A stretch of DNA of 40,481 nt from CALCKU01 sp964534845 (GTDB lineage: Bacteria > Pseudomonadota > Alphaproteobacteria > Caulobacterales > Maricaulaceae): NCBI GenBank assembly GCA_964534845.1, contig CAZHPV010000016.1:1-40481 (forward strand), written 5' to 3'. Shown piece by piece: positions 7,195 through 14,321 of this stretch. The first letter of the stretch is position 1; every line of letters starts with the position of its first letter. A model generated the notes under the pieces. The model saw nothing but the letters and a program-made list of their open reading frames with translations, ran no database searches and had not been told where the DNA came from. The position numbers were made by a program, and so were the translations under genes.

Positions 7195-8691
7195 TTAGCC
7201 CACACTCCCCTCAAGCGAGATAGCGACAAGTTTTTGCGCTTCCACGGCAAATTCCATGGGCAGTTCTTGCAAGACCTCACGGCAAAACCCGTTGACCAGC
7301 AACGCTACGGCCTCTTCCTCGCCCAAGCCGCGTTGCCGACAATAAAACAGCTGATCGTCTGAGAGCTTCGAAGTTGTCGCTTCGTGCTCGAACTGCGCCT
7401 TGGGTGTATCGCTTTCGATATAGGGTACGGTATGTGCGCCGCATTGATCGCCAATTAACAAGCTATCGCACTGGGTGAAATTGCGCGAACCCGCCGCCTT
7501 TTTATGGGCAGACACAAGGCCGCGGTAAGTCTGGTTAGATTTACCGGCACTAATACCTTTGGAGATAACACGCGAACGGGTGTTTTTGCCTAAATGGATC
7601 ATCTTGGTGCCCGTATCGGCCTGCTGATGACCATTGGTAATCGCGATAGAATAAAACTCGCCCTGGGAATTATCACCGCGTAAAATACAGCTTGGATATT
7701 TCCATGTCACAGCGGAGCCTGTCTCAACCTGCGTCCAGCTGACTTTCGAGTTCGCCCCGCGGCAATCCGCGCGCTTAGTCACGAAATTATAGACCCCGCC
7801 TTTGCCTTCACTATCGCCCGGCCACCAGTTTTGTACTGTCGAATATTTTACCTCAGCGTCTTCATGCACAATGATCTCGACAATAGCGGCGTGAAGCTGG
7901 TTCTCATCGCGCATGGGCGCAGTGCAGCCCTCCAGATAGGAGACGTATGAGCCTTTATCAGCAATGATAAGCGTACGCTCAAACTGGCCTGTACCTTGGG
8001 CGTTCATACGGAAATAGGTCGACAGCTCCATTGGGCAGCGTACACCCGGTGGAATATAGACAAATGAGCCGTCCGAGAACACGGCATTATTGAGCGTCGC
8101 AAAGTAATTATCCGTGACAGGCACAACAGAGCCCATATATTTTTTTACCAGCTCGGGATGATCTTTTACGGCTTCTGAAAATGAGCAGAAAATCACGCCG
8201 ACCTTGGCCAGCTCGTCCTTAAATGTCGTTACCACAGAAACGCTGTCAAACACGGCATCCACGGCGACTTTCGGCGCGCCCTCAACCCCCGCCAGCACTT
8301 CTTGTTCCTTTAAGGAAATACCGAGCTTATTATAGACTTCTAGAATTTCCGGATCGACTTCATCGAGACTTTTAGGCCCCTCTTTTTTAACTGGAGAGGC
8401 GTAATAATACATATCCTGATAATCAATCTGCGGATAATCGACCATCGCCCAATCCGGTTCTTCCAAGGTTAACCATCGCCGGTACGCCTCAAGGCGCCAA
8501 TCCAGCAACCATTGCGGCTCTTCCTTTTTGGCCGAAATAAAGCGTACAATGTCTTCGTTTAAACCCTTGGGGGCAAACTCCTGTTCGATATCGCTATCAA
8601 AGCCGTATTTATATTTATCGGCTTCAAGCGAGCGCACACCGTCAACCGTGCTTTGCTCAATACCGTCTTTTACTTTTACATCTTCGGACAT
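7195..8691 (-). CDS. sufB: SufB, scaffold subunit of SufBCD
   Basis: A 498-residue core scaffold on which SufS-derived sulfur and iron are assembled into clusters. Landmarks in order are PEWLLDWRLEAYRRW-like sequence (here QWLLDWRLEAYRRWL), FVYIPPGVRCPMELSTYFR, the long beta-helix with FERTLIIADKGSYVSYLEGC, LIGDQCGAHTVPYIE with the cysteine equivalent to the functional Cys405 of E. coli SufB, and FEHEATTSKLSDDQLFYC with the conserved glutamate. The length is normal. The ATG at 8691 overlaps the stop of the upstream cysteine desulfurase by one base (TAATG). The orphan lipoprotein follows two bases after the stop, so sufB and sufC are separated by about 1.3 kb, unlike the usual direct sufB-sufC order. 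Confidence 0.97.
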   Translation of the reverse strand: MSEDVKVKDGIEQSTVDGVRSLEADKYKYGFDSDIEQEFAPKGLNEDIVRFISAKKEEPQWLLDWRLEAYRRWLTLEEPDWAMVDYPQIDYQDMYYYASPVKKEGPKSLDEVDPEILEVYNKLGISLKEQEVLAGVEGAPKVAVDAVFDSVSVVTTFKDELAKVGVIFCSFSEAVKDHPELVKKYMGSVVPVTDNYFATLNNAVFSDGSFVYIPPGVRCPMELSTYFRMNAQGTGQFERTLIIADKGSYVSYLEGCTAPMRDENQLHAAIVEIIVHEDAEVKYSTVQNWWPGDSEGKGGVYNFVTKRADCRGANSKVSWTQVETGSAVTWKYPSCILRGDNSQGEFYSIAITNGHQQADTGTKMIHLGKNTRSRVISKGISAGKSNQTYRGLVSAHKKAAGSRNFTQCDSLLIGDQCGAHTVPYIESDTPKAQFEHEATTSKLSDDQLFYCRQRGLGEEEAVALLVNGFCREVLQELPMEFAVEAQKLVAISLEGSVG

Positions 8692-9827
8692 TAAGCTGCC
8701 CCTCTCATCTTAGTGCGGTTTTTGCGAATTTTCGACCAAGCCGCATGAAACTTTTCAACATCACGCTCTGTGGAATTATACCCGAAGCTAACGCGGATAA
8801 CGCCTTTAGGGGCACGCTCTGAGAGACCCATCGCCGTAATCGCACGGCTCGCCCCGACTTTACCCGAAGAACAGGCCGTACCGGTGGAAACAGATATGCC
8901 CTCAAGATCAAGCGCCATCATCAAGGTCTGCGACGCGGCATCAGGAACCGCAAATAAGCTGGTGTTTGGCAGGCGCTCTACGTCCTCACCAAATATCGTC
9001 AAATGTGGCTCTAATGGCTTAAGACCATTTTCAAATGTGTCCCTCAACGCTTTAGTCTGGGATAAATCTCCCATGGCTTTAACGGCAGCGCCGAAACCTG
9101 CAATCCCTGCGACATTCATCGTCCCTGCGCGGCGGCGACGTTCTTGCCCGCCCCCAACAAGTAATGATGCGTAGGGCGCATCAGGTGACACATAAAGAGC
9201 GCCTACGCCTTTCGGGCCGCCAACCTTATGGGCTGAAACGGTCAAATAATCAGGCTGAAATGTCATCGATATTTTCCCGAGCGCCTGAACAGCATCCACC
9301 AAAATGAGACCGTTTACACGGCGCACCAATTCCGAGGCCGCTTCAATATCTTGGACAACACCCGTCTCGCTATTGGCGGCGACTATTGAAACAAAGGGAC
9401 GTCCGTGGGAAGCCTCCCAGTTCTCAAGCTGGGCCTTAAGCCAATTGATATTTGTGCGGCCTTGATCGTCCGCCGGGATGATCTCTATGGCTGCACCAAA
9501 CGCGGGCGTAAAAGCTTCAGCGGCTAAAATCGTAGCGGGGTGATCCATGGAAGATATAAACAGGCGCTTACAGCCGGACTTGAGCGCGGAATAGATAGCC
9601 GTGTTATCACCTTCTGTACCGCCACTGGTGAAAATGATATCTTGCGCTCTTACGCCCATGGCCAGCCCTACAGCTTCGCGAGCCTTTGATATGATTGCAT
9701 TAGCAGCACGCCCGTCCTTATGTTGCGCGGACGGATTGCCACTCACATTAAGCGCCTCGTTGACCGCTTGATTAACTTCGGGGCGCGTCGGACTTGTCGC
9801 ATTATGGTCGAGATAGGTGCGCGTCAT
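8691..9827 (-). CDS. IscS/NifS-type cysteine desulfurase
   Basis: A 378-residue PLP enzyme of the group I (NifS/IscS) cysteine desulfurases. It starts TYLDHNATSPTRPEV, has the PLP lysine in VSAHKVGGPKGVGALYV, and the flexible active-site loop GTACSSGKVGASRAI carrying the catalytic cysteine. It is the first of two desulfurases in the operon; the other is SufS. This pairing is common in alphaproteobacterial SUF operons, where the protein is often named IscS or SufS2. It may serve tRNA thiolation or cluster assembly. Its start overlaps the stop of the upstream orphan by four bases and its stop overlaps the sufB start by one, so the three genes are tightly coupled. Confidence 0.93.
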   Translation of the reverse strand: MTRTYLDHNATSPTRPEVNQAVNEALNVSGNPSAQHKDGRAANAIISKAREAVGLAMGVRAQDIIFTSGGTEGDNTAIYSALKSGCKRLFISSMDHPATILAAEAFTPAFGAAIEIIPADDQGRTNINWLKAQLENWEASHGRPFVSIVAANSETGVVQDIEAASELVRRVNGLILVDAVQALGKISMTFQPDYLTVSAHKVGGPKGVGALYVSPDAPYASLLVGGGQERRRRAGTMNVAGIAGFGAAVKAMGDLSQTKALRDTFENGLKPLEPHLTIFGEDVERLPNTSLFAVPDAASQTLMMALDLEGISVSTGTACSSGKVGASRAITAMGLSERAPKGVIRVSFGYNSTERDVEKFHAAWSKIRKNRTKMRGAA

Positions 9828-10375
9828 TGCGCCGCCTCCACGCGTTTAAAGCGTGCAATGACCTCGTTTGACGGATTGTATAGCGTCAATAGATTACCGT
9901 TTTCAGATATATCCGTCTTTCCTATACCATTTTGTGTAAGCTTGGAATAATGTAGCGTAGCAACCTCTATAGGCGCTGGGGCTTTAGGCACCTTCTCCCC
10001 AGAAGGCAGCAAAACCTGGCTCGTCATATATCGCAAAGTGGGCGGCCAGGCTTCTTTGAATTTAAGCGTCTCTATCCCATTATTTATATTTCCATCATAT
10101 ATGGAAACATGTGGATTACTTCCATTCAAAGTAATCCACGTCTGACGACGTAAAGCCTTATAATCATATGATAGCTTTAGGAGCCCTGAGGCATTGGGTT
10201 CCCCCCAAAGGACTTTTTCGTCTTTTGCTGCATACTCTGCTTCAATCCTATCAAACTCGTCTTCAAGTCCAGCAAGATAAGCTAAAGACCATGTCCCTTC
10301 TAAACTTTGAGACGATACTGACAAAACAGCTGCAAGACAAAAGAGTGCGGCGGTTATAATAACGGCTTTCATCAT
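9824..10375 (-). CDS. Exported protein of unknown function between iscR and the desulfurase
   Basis: A 183-residue protein that I do not recognise. It has a typical signal peptide (MMKAVIITAALFCLAAVLSV, probable cleavage near SSQS) and a mature part starting LEGTWSLAYLAG, which loosely recalls the opening of lipocalin-like or THAP4-like beta-barrels. Several predicted strands follow, and there are no cysteines after the signal. It overlaps iscR by four bases (ATGA) upstream and the cysteine desulfurase by four bases (ATGA) downstream. Such tight double coupling means it is a real member of the operon. What a periplasmic protein does beside an Fe-S regulator is unclear. The two adjacent ATGs at 10375 and 10372 leave the start uncertain by one residue. 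Confidence 0.72.
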   Translation of the reverse strand: MMKAVIITAALFCLAAVLSVSSQSLEGTWSLAYLAGLEDEFDRIEAEYAAKDEKVLWGEPNASGLLKLSYDYKALRRQTWITLNGSNPHVSIYDGNINNGIETLKFKEAWPPTLRYMTSQVLLPSGEKVPKAPAPIEVATLHYSKLTQNGIGKTDISENGNLLTLYNPSNEVIARFKRVEAAQ

Positions 10376-10812
10376 TCCGCCGCCTCCATCTCTGTCACAG
10401 GCAAGCGCCCATCCACAACATCTTGGACGGTGACGCTAGCCAGGAACTGCTCGATATGGTTTTCCAGCGCACCCCAGAGATTATGCGTCAGGCACTTATC
10501 GGTTTTGCCAGTGCAGGCGATTTTGGCTTCAGGTGTGCAGCCATGAGCTTTTATATCCTCATCTACCGCAAATATGATGCGGTCGAGGGTCACTTCAACG
10601 GCAGGCGCGGACAAAACATAGCCGCCACTGGCCCCGCGTGAGCTCTCAACAATACCTGCACGACGTAGCTTGGCAAAAAGCTGCTCTAAAAAACTCAAAG
10701 ATATGCCTTGGCGGCGGGAAATATCGGTCAGTGACGAGCGCATAGAGGGCCCTTGCGCGGCCATATCGGCCACGGCCATAACAGCATATCGTCCTTTTGC
10801 CGTAAGTTTCAC
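10372..10812 (-). CDS. iscR: IscR-type Rrf2-family Fe-S regulator
   Basis: A 146-residue transcription factor that senses Fe-S status through a bound [2Fe-2S] cluster. The winged helix is clear: KLTAKGRYAVMAVADMA, then ISRRQGISLSFLEQLFAKLRRAGIV with ESSRGASGGY. The cluster ligands are C92, C100, C107 and H110 (CTPEAKIAC, KCLTHNLW), matching the three Cys and His of E. coli IscR with a slightly wider spacing. I chose GTG at 10812 because VKLTAKGRYA is the family start. The frame is open upstream to 10962, but that stretch contains the promoter and the IscR operator, so it should not be translated. It heads the SUF operon and probably represses it when clusters are plentiful. Confidence 0.9.
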   Translation of the reverse strand: MKLTAKGRYAVMAVADMAAQGPSMRSSLTDISRRQGISLSFLEQLFAKLRRAGIVESSRGASGGYVLSAPAVEVTLDRIIFAVDEDIKAHGCTPEAKIACTGKTDKCLTHNLWGALENHIEQFLASVTVQDVVDGRLPVTEMEAAE

Positions 10813-10896
10813 TTCATCCGCTTTCTTTTTTGAAAGGTTTTTCTCGCTTTTTGCGATTTGACTTGCTAAAAGCCGCCAAATTTCATGTCTTGTCGG

Positions 10897-10925
10897 GATG
10901 TAGTAATTCCGACTAAATGAGTCAA
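10897..10925 (-). promoter_or_regulatory. SUF operon promoter with an IscR type 1 site
   Basis: On the minus strand TTGACT (10920-10925) and TACATC (10897-10902) are separated by 17 bases. The -35 element and spacer hold TTGACTCATTTAGTCGG (10909-10925), which fits the core of the E. coli type 1 IscR site (YYGACTRWWWYAGTCRR) at all but one position. Binding there would block RNA polymerase, giving feedback control by cluster-loaded IscR. A GANTC methylation target (10919-10923) lies inside the site. Confidence 0.65.
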
Positions 10926-10982
10926 GATTAAGTGGATGCTTTTTTGCAAGAAAAGTACCCACACAGAAAACAAGGCGAGTTT

Positions 10983-11660
10983 ATGCCAGAAGTAATATTT
11001 GCCGGCCCTGATGGTCGGCTTGAAGGGCGCTATCATCCATCCGATGATTCCTCCGCACCTTGCGCGCTTATTCTCTCTCCTCACCCCAAGGCGGGCGGAC
11101 ATATGGACCACCGTATTCCTGTGGCCATGTATGAAGGCTATAAGCGCCGCGGCTTTTCTGTGCTGCGCTTTAACTTTCGCGGAATTGGCCGTTCAGTAGG
11201 GACATATGATAATGGCTCAGGCGAGCTACAAGATGCGGCCTATGCACTTGATTGGCTGCAAAGCTTTAACCAGAATGCGCCTTTTAGTTGGGTTTCGGGT
11301 TATTCTTTTGGCGCGTGGATTGGCATGCAGCTTTTAATGCGCCGCCCTGAAGTGGCTGGCTTTATCTCCATGTCACTACCAACCAATACCTATGATTTTG
11401 CGTTTCTGGCGCCCTGCCCCGCCTCAGGTCTTGTGACCTATGGTGACCGGGACAGCCTTGTGCCTGCCGAAGACGTTGACCGTGTTGTCGAGAAAATCCG
11501 TGTCCAGAAGGGTACGCAAATCACAACCCACCTCATTGAAGGGGCGGATCATTTCTATACCCATCATCTCGACGAAGCTATCGACGTCATTGAGGACTAT
11601 CTCGATGAACATCTTGACCCGCGTTACTGTCCACCGCGTGAGCCACGCCTGATTGCTTAG
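10983..11660 (+). CDS. Alpha/beta hydrolase (COG2945-like)
   Basis: A 225-residue cytoplasmic hydrolase of unknown substrate. The catalytic triad can be read: nucleophile serine in the elbow GYSFGAWIG, aspartate in YGDRDSLVP and histidine in GADHFYTHH. The oxyanion region is SPHPKAGGHMDH, followed by FRFNFRGIGRS-like sequence (here LRFNFRGIGRSVG), characteristic of the small hydrolases of COG2945. The ATG at 10983 has a ribosome site AAGGCGAG and is divergent from iscR with 170 bases between the two starts. The frame is open to 10932 but the upstream residues look non-family. Its stop codon touches the anmK stop from the opposite strand with no gap. Confidence 0.85.
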   Translation: MPEVIFAGPDGRLEGRYHPSDDSSAPCALILSPHPKAGGHMDHRIPVAMYEGYKRRGFSVLRFNFRGIGRSVGTYDNGSGELQDAAYALDWLQSFNQNAPFSWVSGYSFGAWIGMQLLMRRPEVAGFISMSLPTNTYDFAFLAPCPASGLVTYGDRDSLVPAEDVDRVVEKIRVQKGTQITTHLIEGADHFYTHHLDEAIDVIEDYLDEHLDPRYCPPREPRLIA

Positions 11661-12779
11661 TCAAGTCTCGCGCGCGAGGCGACCACCCGATATTGCTTTT
11701 CTGACCCCTGTGGTCGCAGGAAAGGAATTGGGGAACCCGTATAGGCTACGAGCCGCTAAAAAGCCAAAGGCTTGCGCCTCAATTGCATCCGACTCCCAGC
11801 CTATATCTTCTGCCGTTAAGATATCTGCTGCGATATGCGTTTCCAACATCCAGCGTATGGCGCGGTTATGACGCCCACCGCCGCATAGAATAAGACGTTC
11901 AGGTCTTACACTCATCTGACTCAATGTCTTCGCTGCTGATAAAGCGCAAAACCCAGCAAGGCTTGCCGCGCCGTCCTCTAAAGGCATGTCGTCCATCTCG
12001 TCCATGACATCAAAATCATAGCGGTCTGCTGATCGCGGCAGCGCGCGTCCAAAAAAATCACGTGATAGCCACTTATCAATACGGTCAAAATCTGGCGTGC
12101 CTCGCAAAGATATACGCCCGCCTTTATCATAATTTTTTCCGTGTTTTTGCATCCACTGATCGAGCGGGCCATTAGCAGGACCTGTATCACTCGCCTTTAA
12201 GATACCGTCACCCACAAGGGTGACATTCCCAACCCCGCCCAGATTGAGAATGGCTGTAACCCCGTTGAGGCCCGCTTTTTCAACCAACGCCTTGTGATAG
12301 ATAGGAGCCAGAGGCGCGCCTTGCCCGCCCGCGCACATGTCTTGCGAACGGAAGTCCCAGACGACTGGCTTTTGTAAAGCGGCAGCCAATTTTTCGCCTG
12401 ACCCTAATTGCAAGGTCTGCCCGTTTTTGCCTCGGGAAGGCGGATGATGTAATAGAGTTTGACCGTGATAGCCAATTAAAGCCAAGTCTTTGGCCCATTC
12501 AGGATGCCGGGAACAGAGTTTTTTGACAGCCTGAATATGTATATCATCTATGAAATCTTGTGCTTGAGAAAACACAGCTGGTCGCGGGCCTTCAAATTGC
12601 CACGTCAGAGCCTCTTTAATAGCGGCGCCAAGCGGATTTTCTTTTGGCATATCCAACGTAAGAGACGGGCCGAATCGTTTAATTGAGTGACCGTCAGTTT
12701 CCAAAAATGCTGCATCCACACCGTCAAGAGAGGTTCCGGACATAAGCCCCAAAACGATGATAGGCGGGTGATCTCGCAT
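11661..12779 (-). CDS. anmK: Anhydro-N-acetylmuramic acid kinase
   Basis: A 372-residue sugar kinase that converts 1,6-anhydroMurNAc, released by lytic transglycosylases, to MurNAc-6-phosphate for cell-wall recycling. The family starts VLGLMSGTSLDGVDAAFLE, with the phosphate-binding SGTS; later signatures are GYHGQTLLHHPP, ILNLGGVGNVTLV, DTGPANGPLDQW and LILCGGGRHN. The length is normal. The ATG at 12779 has AAGG eight bases upstream. It is convergent with the hydrolase with zero spacing and divergent from the secreted 457-residue protein. Finding it near a dcw cluster is convenient but not known to be functional linkage. Confidence 0.95.
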   Translation of the reverse strand: MRDHPPIIVLGLMSGTSLDGVDAAFLETDGHSIKRFGPSLTLDMPKENPLGAAIKEALTWQFEGPRPAVFSQAQDFIDDIHIQAVKKLCSRHPEWAKDLALIGYHGQTLLHHPPSRGKNGQTLQLGSGEKLAAALQKPVVWDFRSQDMCAGGQGAPLAPIYHKALVEKAGLNGVTAILNLGGVGNVTLVGDGILKASDTGPANGPLDQWMQKHGKNYDKGGRISLRGTPDFDRIDKWLSRDFFGRALPRSADRYDFDVMDEMDDMPLEDGAASLAGFCALSAAKTLSQMSVRPERLILCGGGRHNRAIRWMLETHIAADILTAEDIGWESDAIEAQAFGFLAARSLYGFPNSFPATTGVRKAISGGRLARET

Positions 12780-12826
12780 ATAAATGCCTTCATTGACCTT
12801 TCGACAATTGTACTCTTATCTTGTTT

Positions 12827-12855
12827 TTGACATGTTTAAACCGATTGATTAGACT
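12827..12855 (+). promoter_or_regulatory. Probable promoter of the 457-residue secreted protein
   Basis: TTGACA, a perfect -35 element, at 12827-12832 is followed after 17 bases by TAGACT at 12850-12855, which matches the -10 consensus at four of six positions. The predicted transcript has a leader of about 80 bases before the ATG. It lies in the 165-bp divergent gap with anmK; no clear promoter was seen for anmK. Confidence 0.5.
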
Positions 12856-12944
12856 TGCCAGACAATAATCGGATGTGTCGAAGAACACGCTGCGTTAAAT
12901 CCCGATATAACCAAAAATATTTAAATTGGAGATAAAGTGACGAA

Positions 12945-14318
12945 ATGAGGCTTCACAAGACAACATTTAATCGCCAAAAATTGGCGCATTTACTTGTTTC
13001 ATCTTGCTTTATCTTAACAGCAAGCAGCATCGCCACGGCTCAAAATTTCGTACCTCAACCCGTTTTAAATTACGCCGATCCATTCGAACCCTCACAAGCC
13101 CTGCCCGCGGCAGACTTTTTGGGTGCGGAAAACTTGCAAAGCGCCTATCACAGTGTTGATCCGCAAGCCCTTACAAATGGCATGGCCACAATTTACAACA
13201 TTACGAGCGCGGACGGCGTAGCGCGTATTACGGGCGCTGATGCTGCGTTCCGATATATAAAAGAAGTCGAAGCTACAGAAATGCTACGCGCCCGTCCAAC
13301 GCTCAATATGATCGGCAAATCGGCCTTTAACCGGACAACTAATCTCGTTAGAACCCCCTTGCGTACACTGAACTCTATCGGCGAAAGCGCTGCTGAGATT
13401 GAAACGCTCGAAGAGGCCATCCTTTTTATACCCACTGGCGTGGGACAAGTCGGGATCGATCTTATTAAAGGCGTTGGCGAGCTTGGTTTTACCGTTGTGC
13501 GCGTTGCTAACAAAGCTGCAAATGCAAAATGTCAGGGATTGGGGGCCTGTCTTGAGGCTGCAGGAGATGATATCTGGTCTGGACTAAATGCTCTCGTGGG
13601 TAAAAATAGATCGTCCAGACGTATACATAAAAGCGTTGGAACCAACTTTGAAAGCCGAAACAAGGTTTTGCAAAAACAAGTTGACCGGCTTTCATATGCC
13701 GAAGTCTACACAGGAACGGCCTATAAATTTGCACTCGCCAATGCCGGTATTGACATTCTTAGCGATTACCAGTCGGGTATAGGCTGGTTTAACAATGGCG
13801 AGTCCGTTGTCACATATGAAGATCGCCACCGCGGACGCATTCGGGATAAAGCGTCACTTGAAAGCTGGGGACTGACCCCGCCCGAAATTGACACGCTTTA
13901 CCGCAATACCACTTTCACCGACGGAGAGAGGGCTCGGCTCGTAGCCGTTATTAGTAAATTGGACCGCGCAGAAGACAAAGCGCGGCTCGCCAGAGAGGTA
14001 ATTGATTTTAACTCACCTTACTTAATCGAGGCCCGTCTTCAGACTTATGACTACCTTGTCCATCTTTCATCGCGCGGTGAACTGCAAAATTTTGCACCCA
14101 ATGCCCCGGCTCCTATAATTGTCACCAGCGACCAAACCTACATATTTCCCGTTTCGGCCGATTATCTGCAATGGTCGCCCCAAACCGCGGCTCCGCTTGA
14201 TTATCTCACGCAAATCGAAGCGACGCAAAATGCAGAGATACACGTCATTGGCTCAGCCTCCGAAAGGTTTAAACAAGTCGCGCAAAGACGGGGCATTAAG
14301 GTTTTAGAGTTGAATTAG
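12945..14318 (+). CDS. Secreted 457-residue protein of unknown function
   Basis: I do not recognise this protein. It has a signal peptide ending near ASSIATAQ (residues about 1-33). A moderately hydrophobic, glycine-rich segment around residues 150-180 (FIPTGVGQVGIDLIKGVGELGF) could be amphipathic or membrane-active. Two cysteines follow close together (AKCQGLGACLEAAG), a likely disulfide. Next come a charged middle (VVTYEDRHRGRIRDKASLES, then TDGERARLVAVISKLDRAED) and a compact end that looks like a small alpha/beta domain (DAEIHVIGSASERF-like, then RRGIKVLELN). It is one of only two plus-strand genes and appears to be transcribed alone. The GGAG upstream is 13 bases from the ATG, so the start is not fully secure. 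Confidence 0.7.
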   Translation: MRLHKTTFNRQKLAHLLVSSCFILTASSIATAQNFVPQPVLNYADPFEPSQALPAADFLGAENLQSAYHSVDPQALTNGMATIYNITSADGVARITGADAAFRYIKEVEATEMLRARPTLNMIGKSAFNRTTNLVRTPLRTLNSIGESAAEIETLEEAILFIPTGVGQVGIDLIKGVGELGFTVVRVANKAANAKCQGLGACLEAAGDDIWSGLNALVGKNRSSRRIHKSVGTNFESRNKVLQKQVDRLSYAEVYTGTAYKFALANAGIDILSDYQSGIGWFNNGESVVTYEDRHRGRIRDKASLESWGLTPPEIDTLYRNTTFTDGERARLVAVISKLDRAEDKARLAREVIDFNSPYLIEARLQTYDYLVHLSSRGELQNFAPNAPAPIIVTSDQTYIFPVSADYLQWSPQTAAPLDYLTQIEATQNAEIHVIGSASERFKQVAQRRGIKVLELN

Positions 14319-14321
14319 CGA

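Noticed and set aside
10813..10962. N-terminal extension of iscR by 50 residues
   Set aside because: The stretch contains the promoter and IscR operator, and family proteins start at the GTG at 10812.
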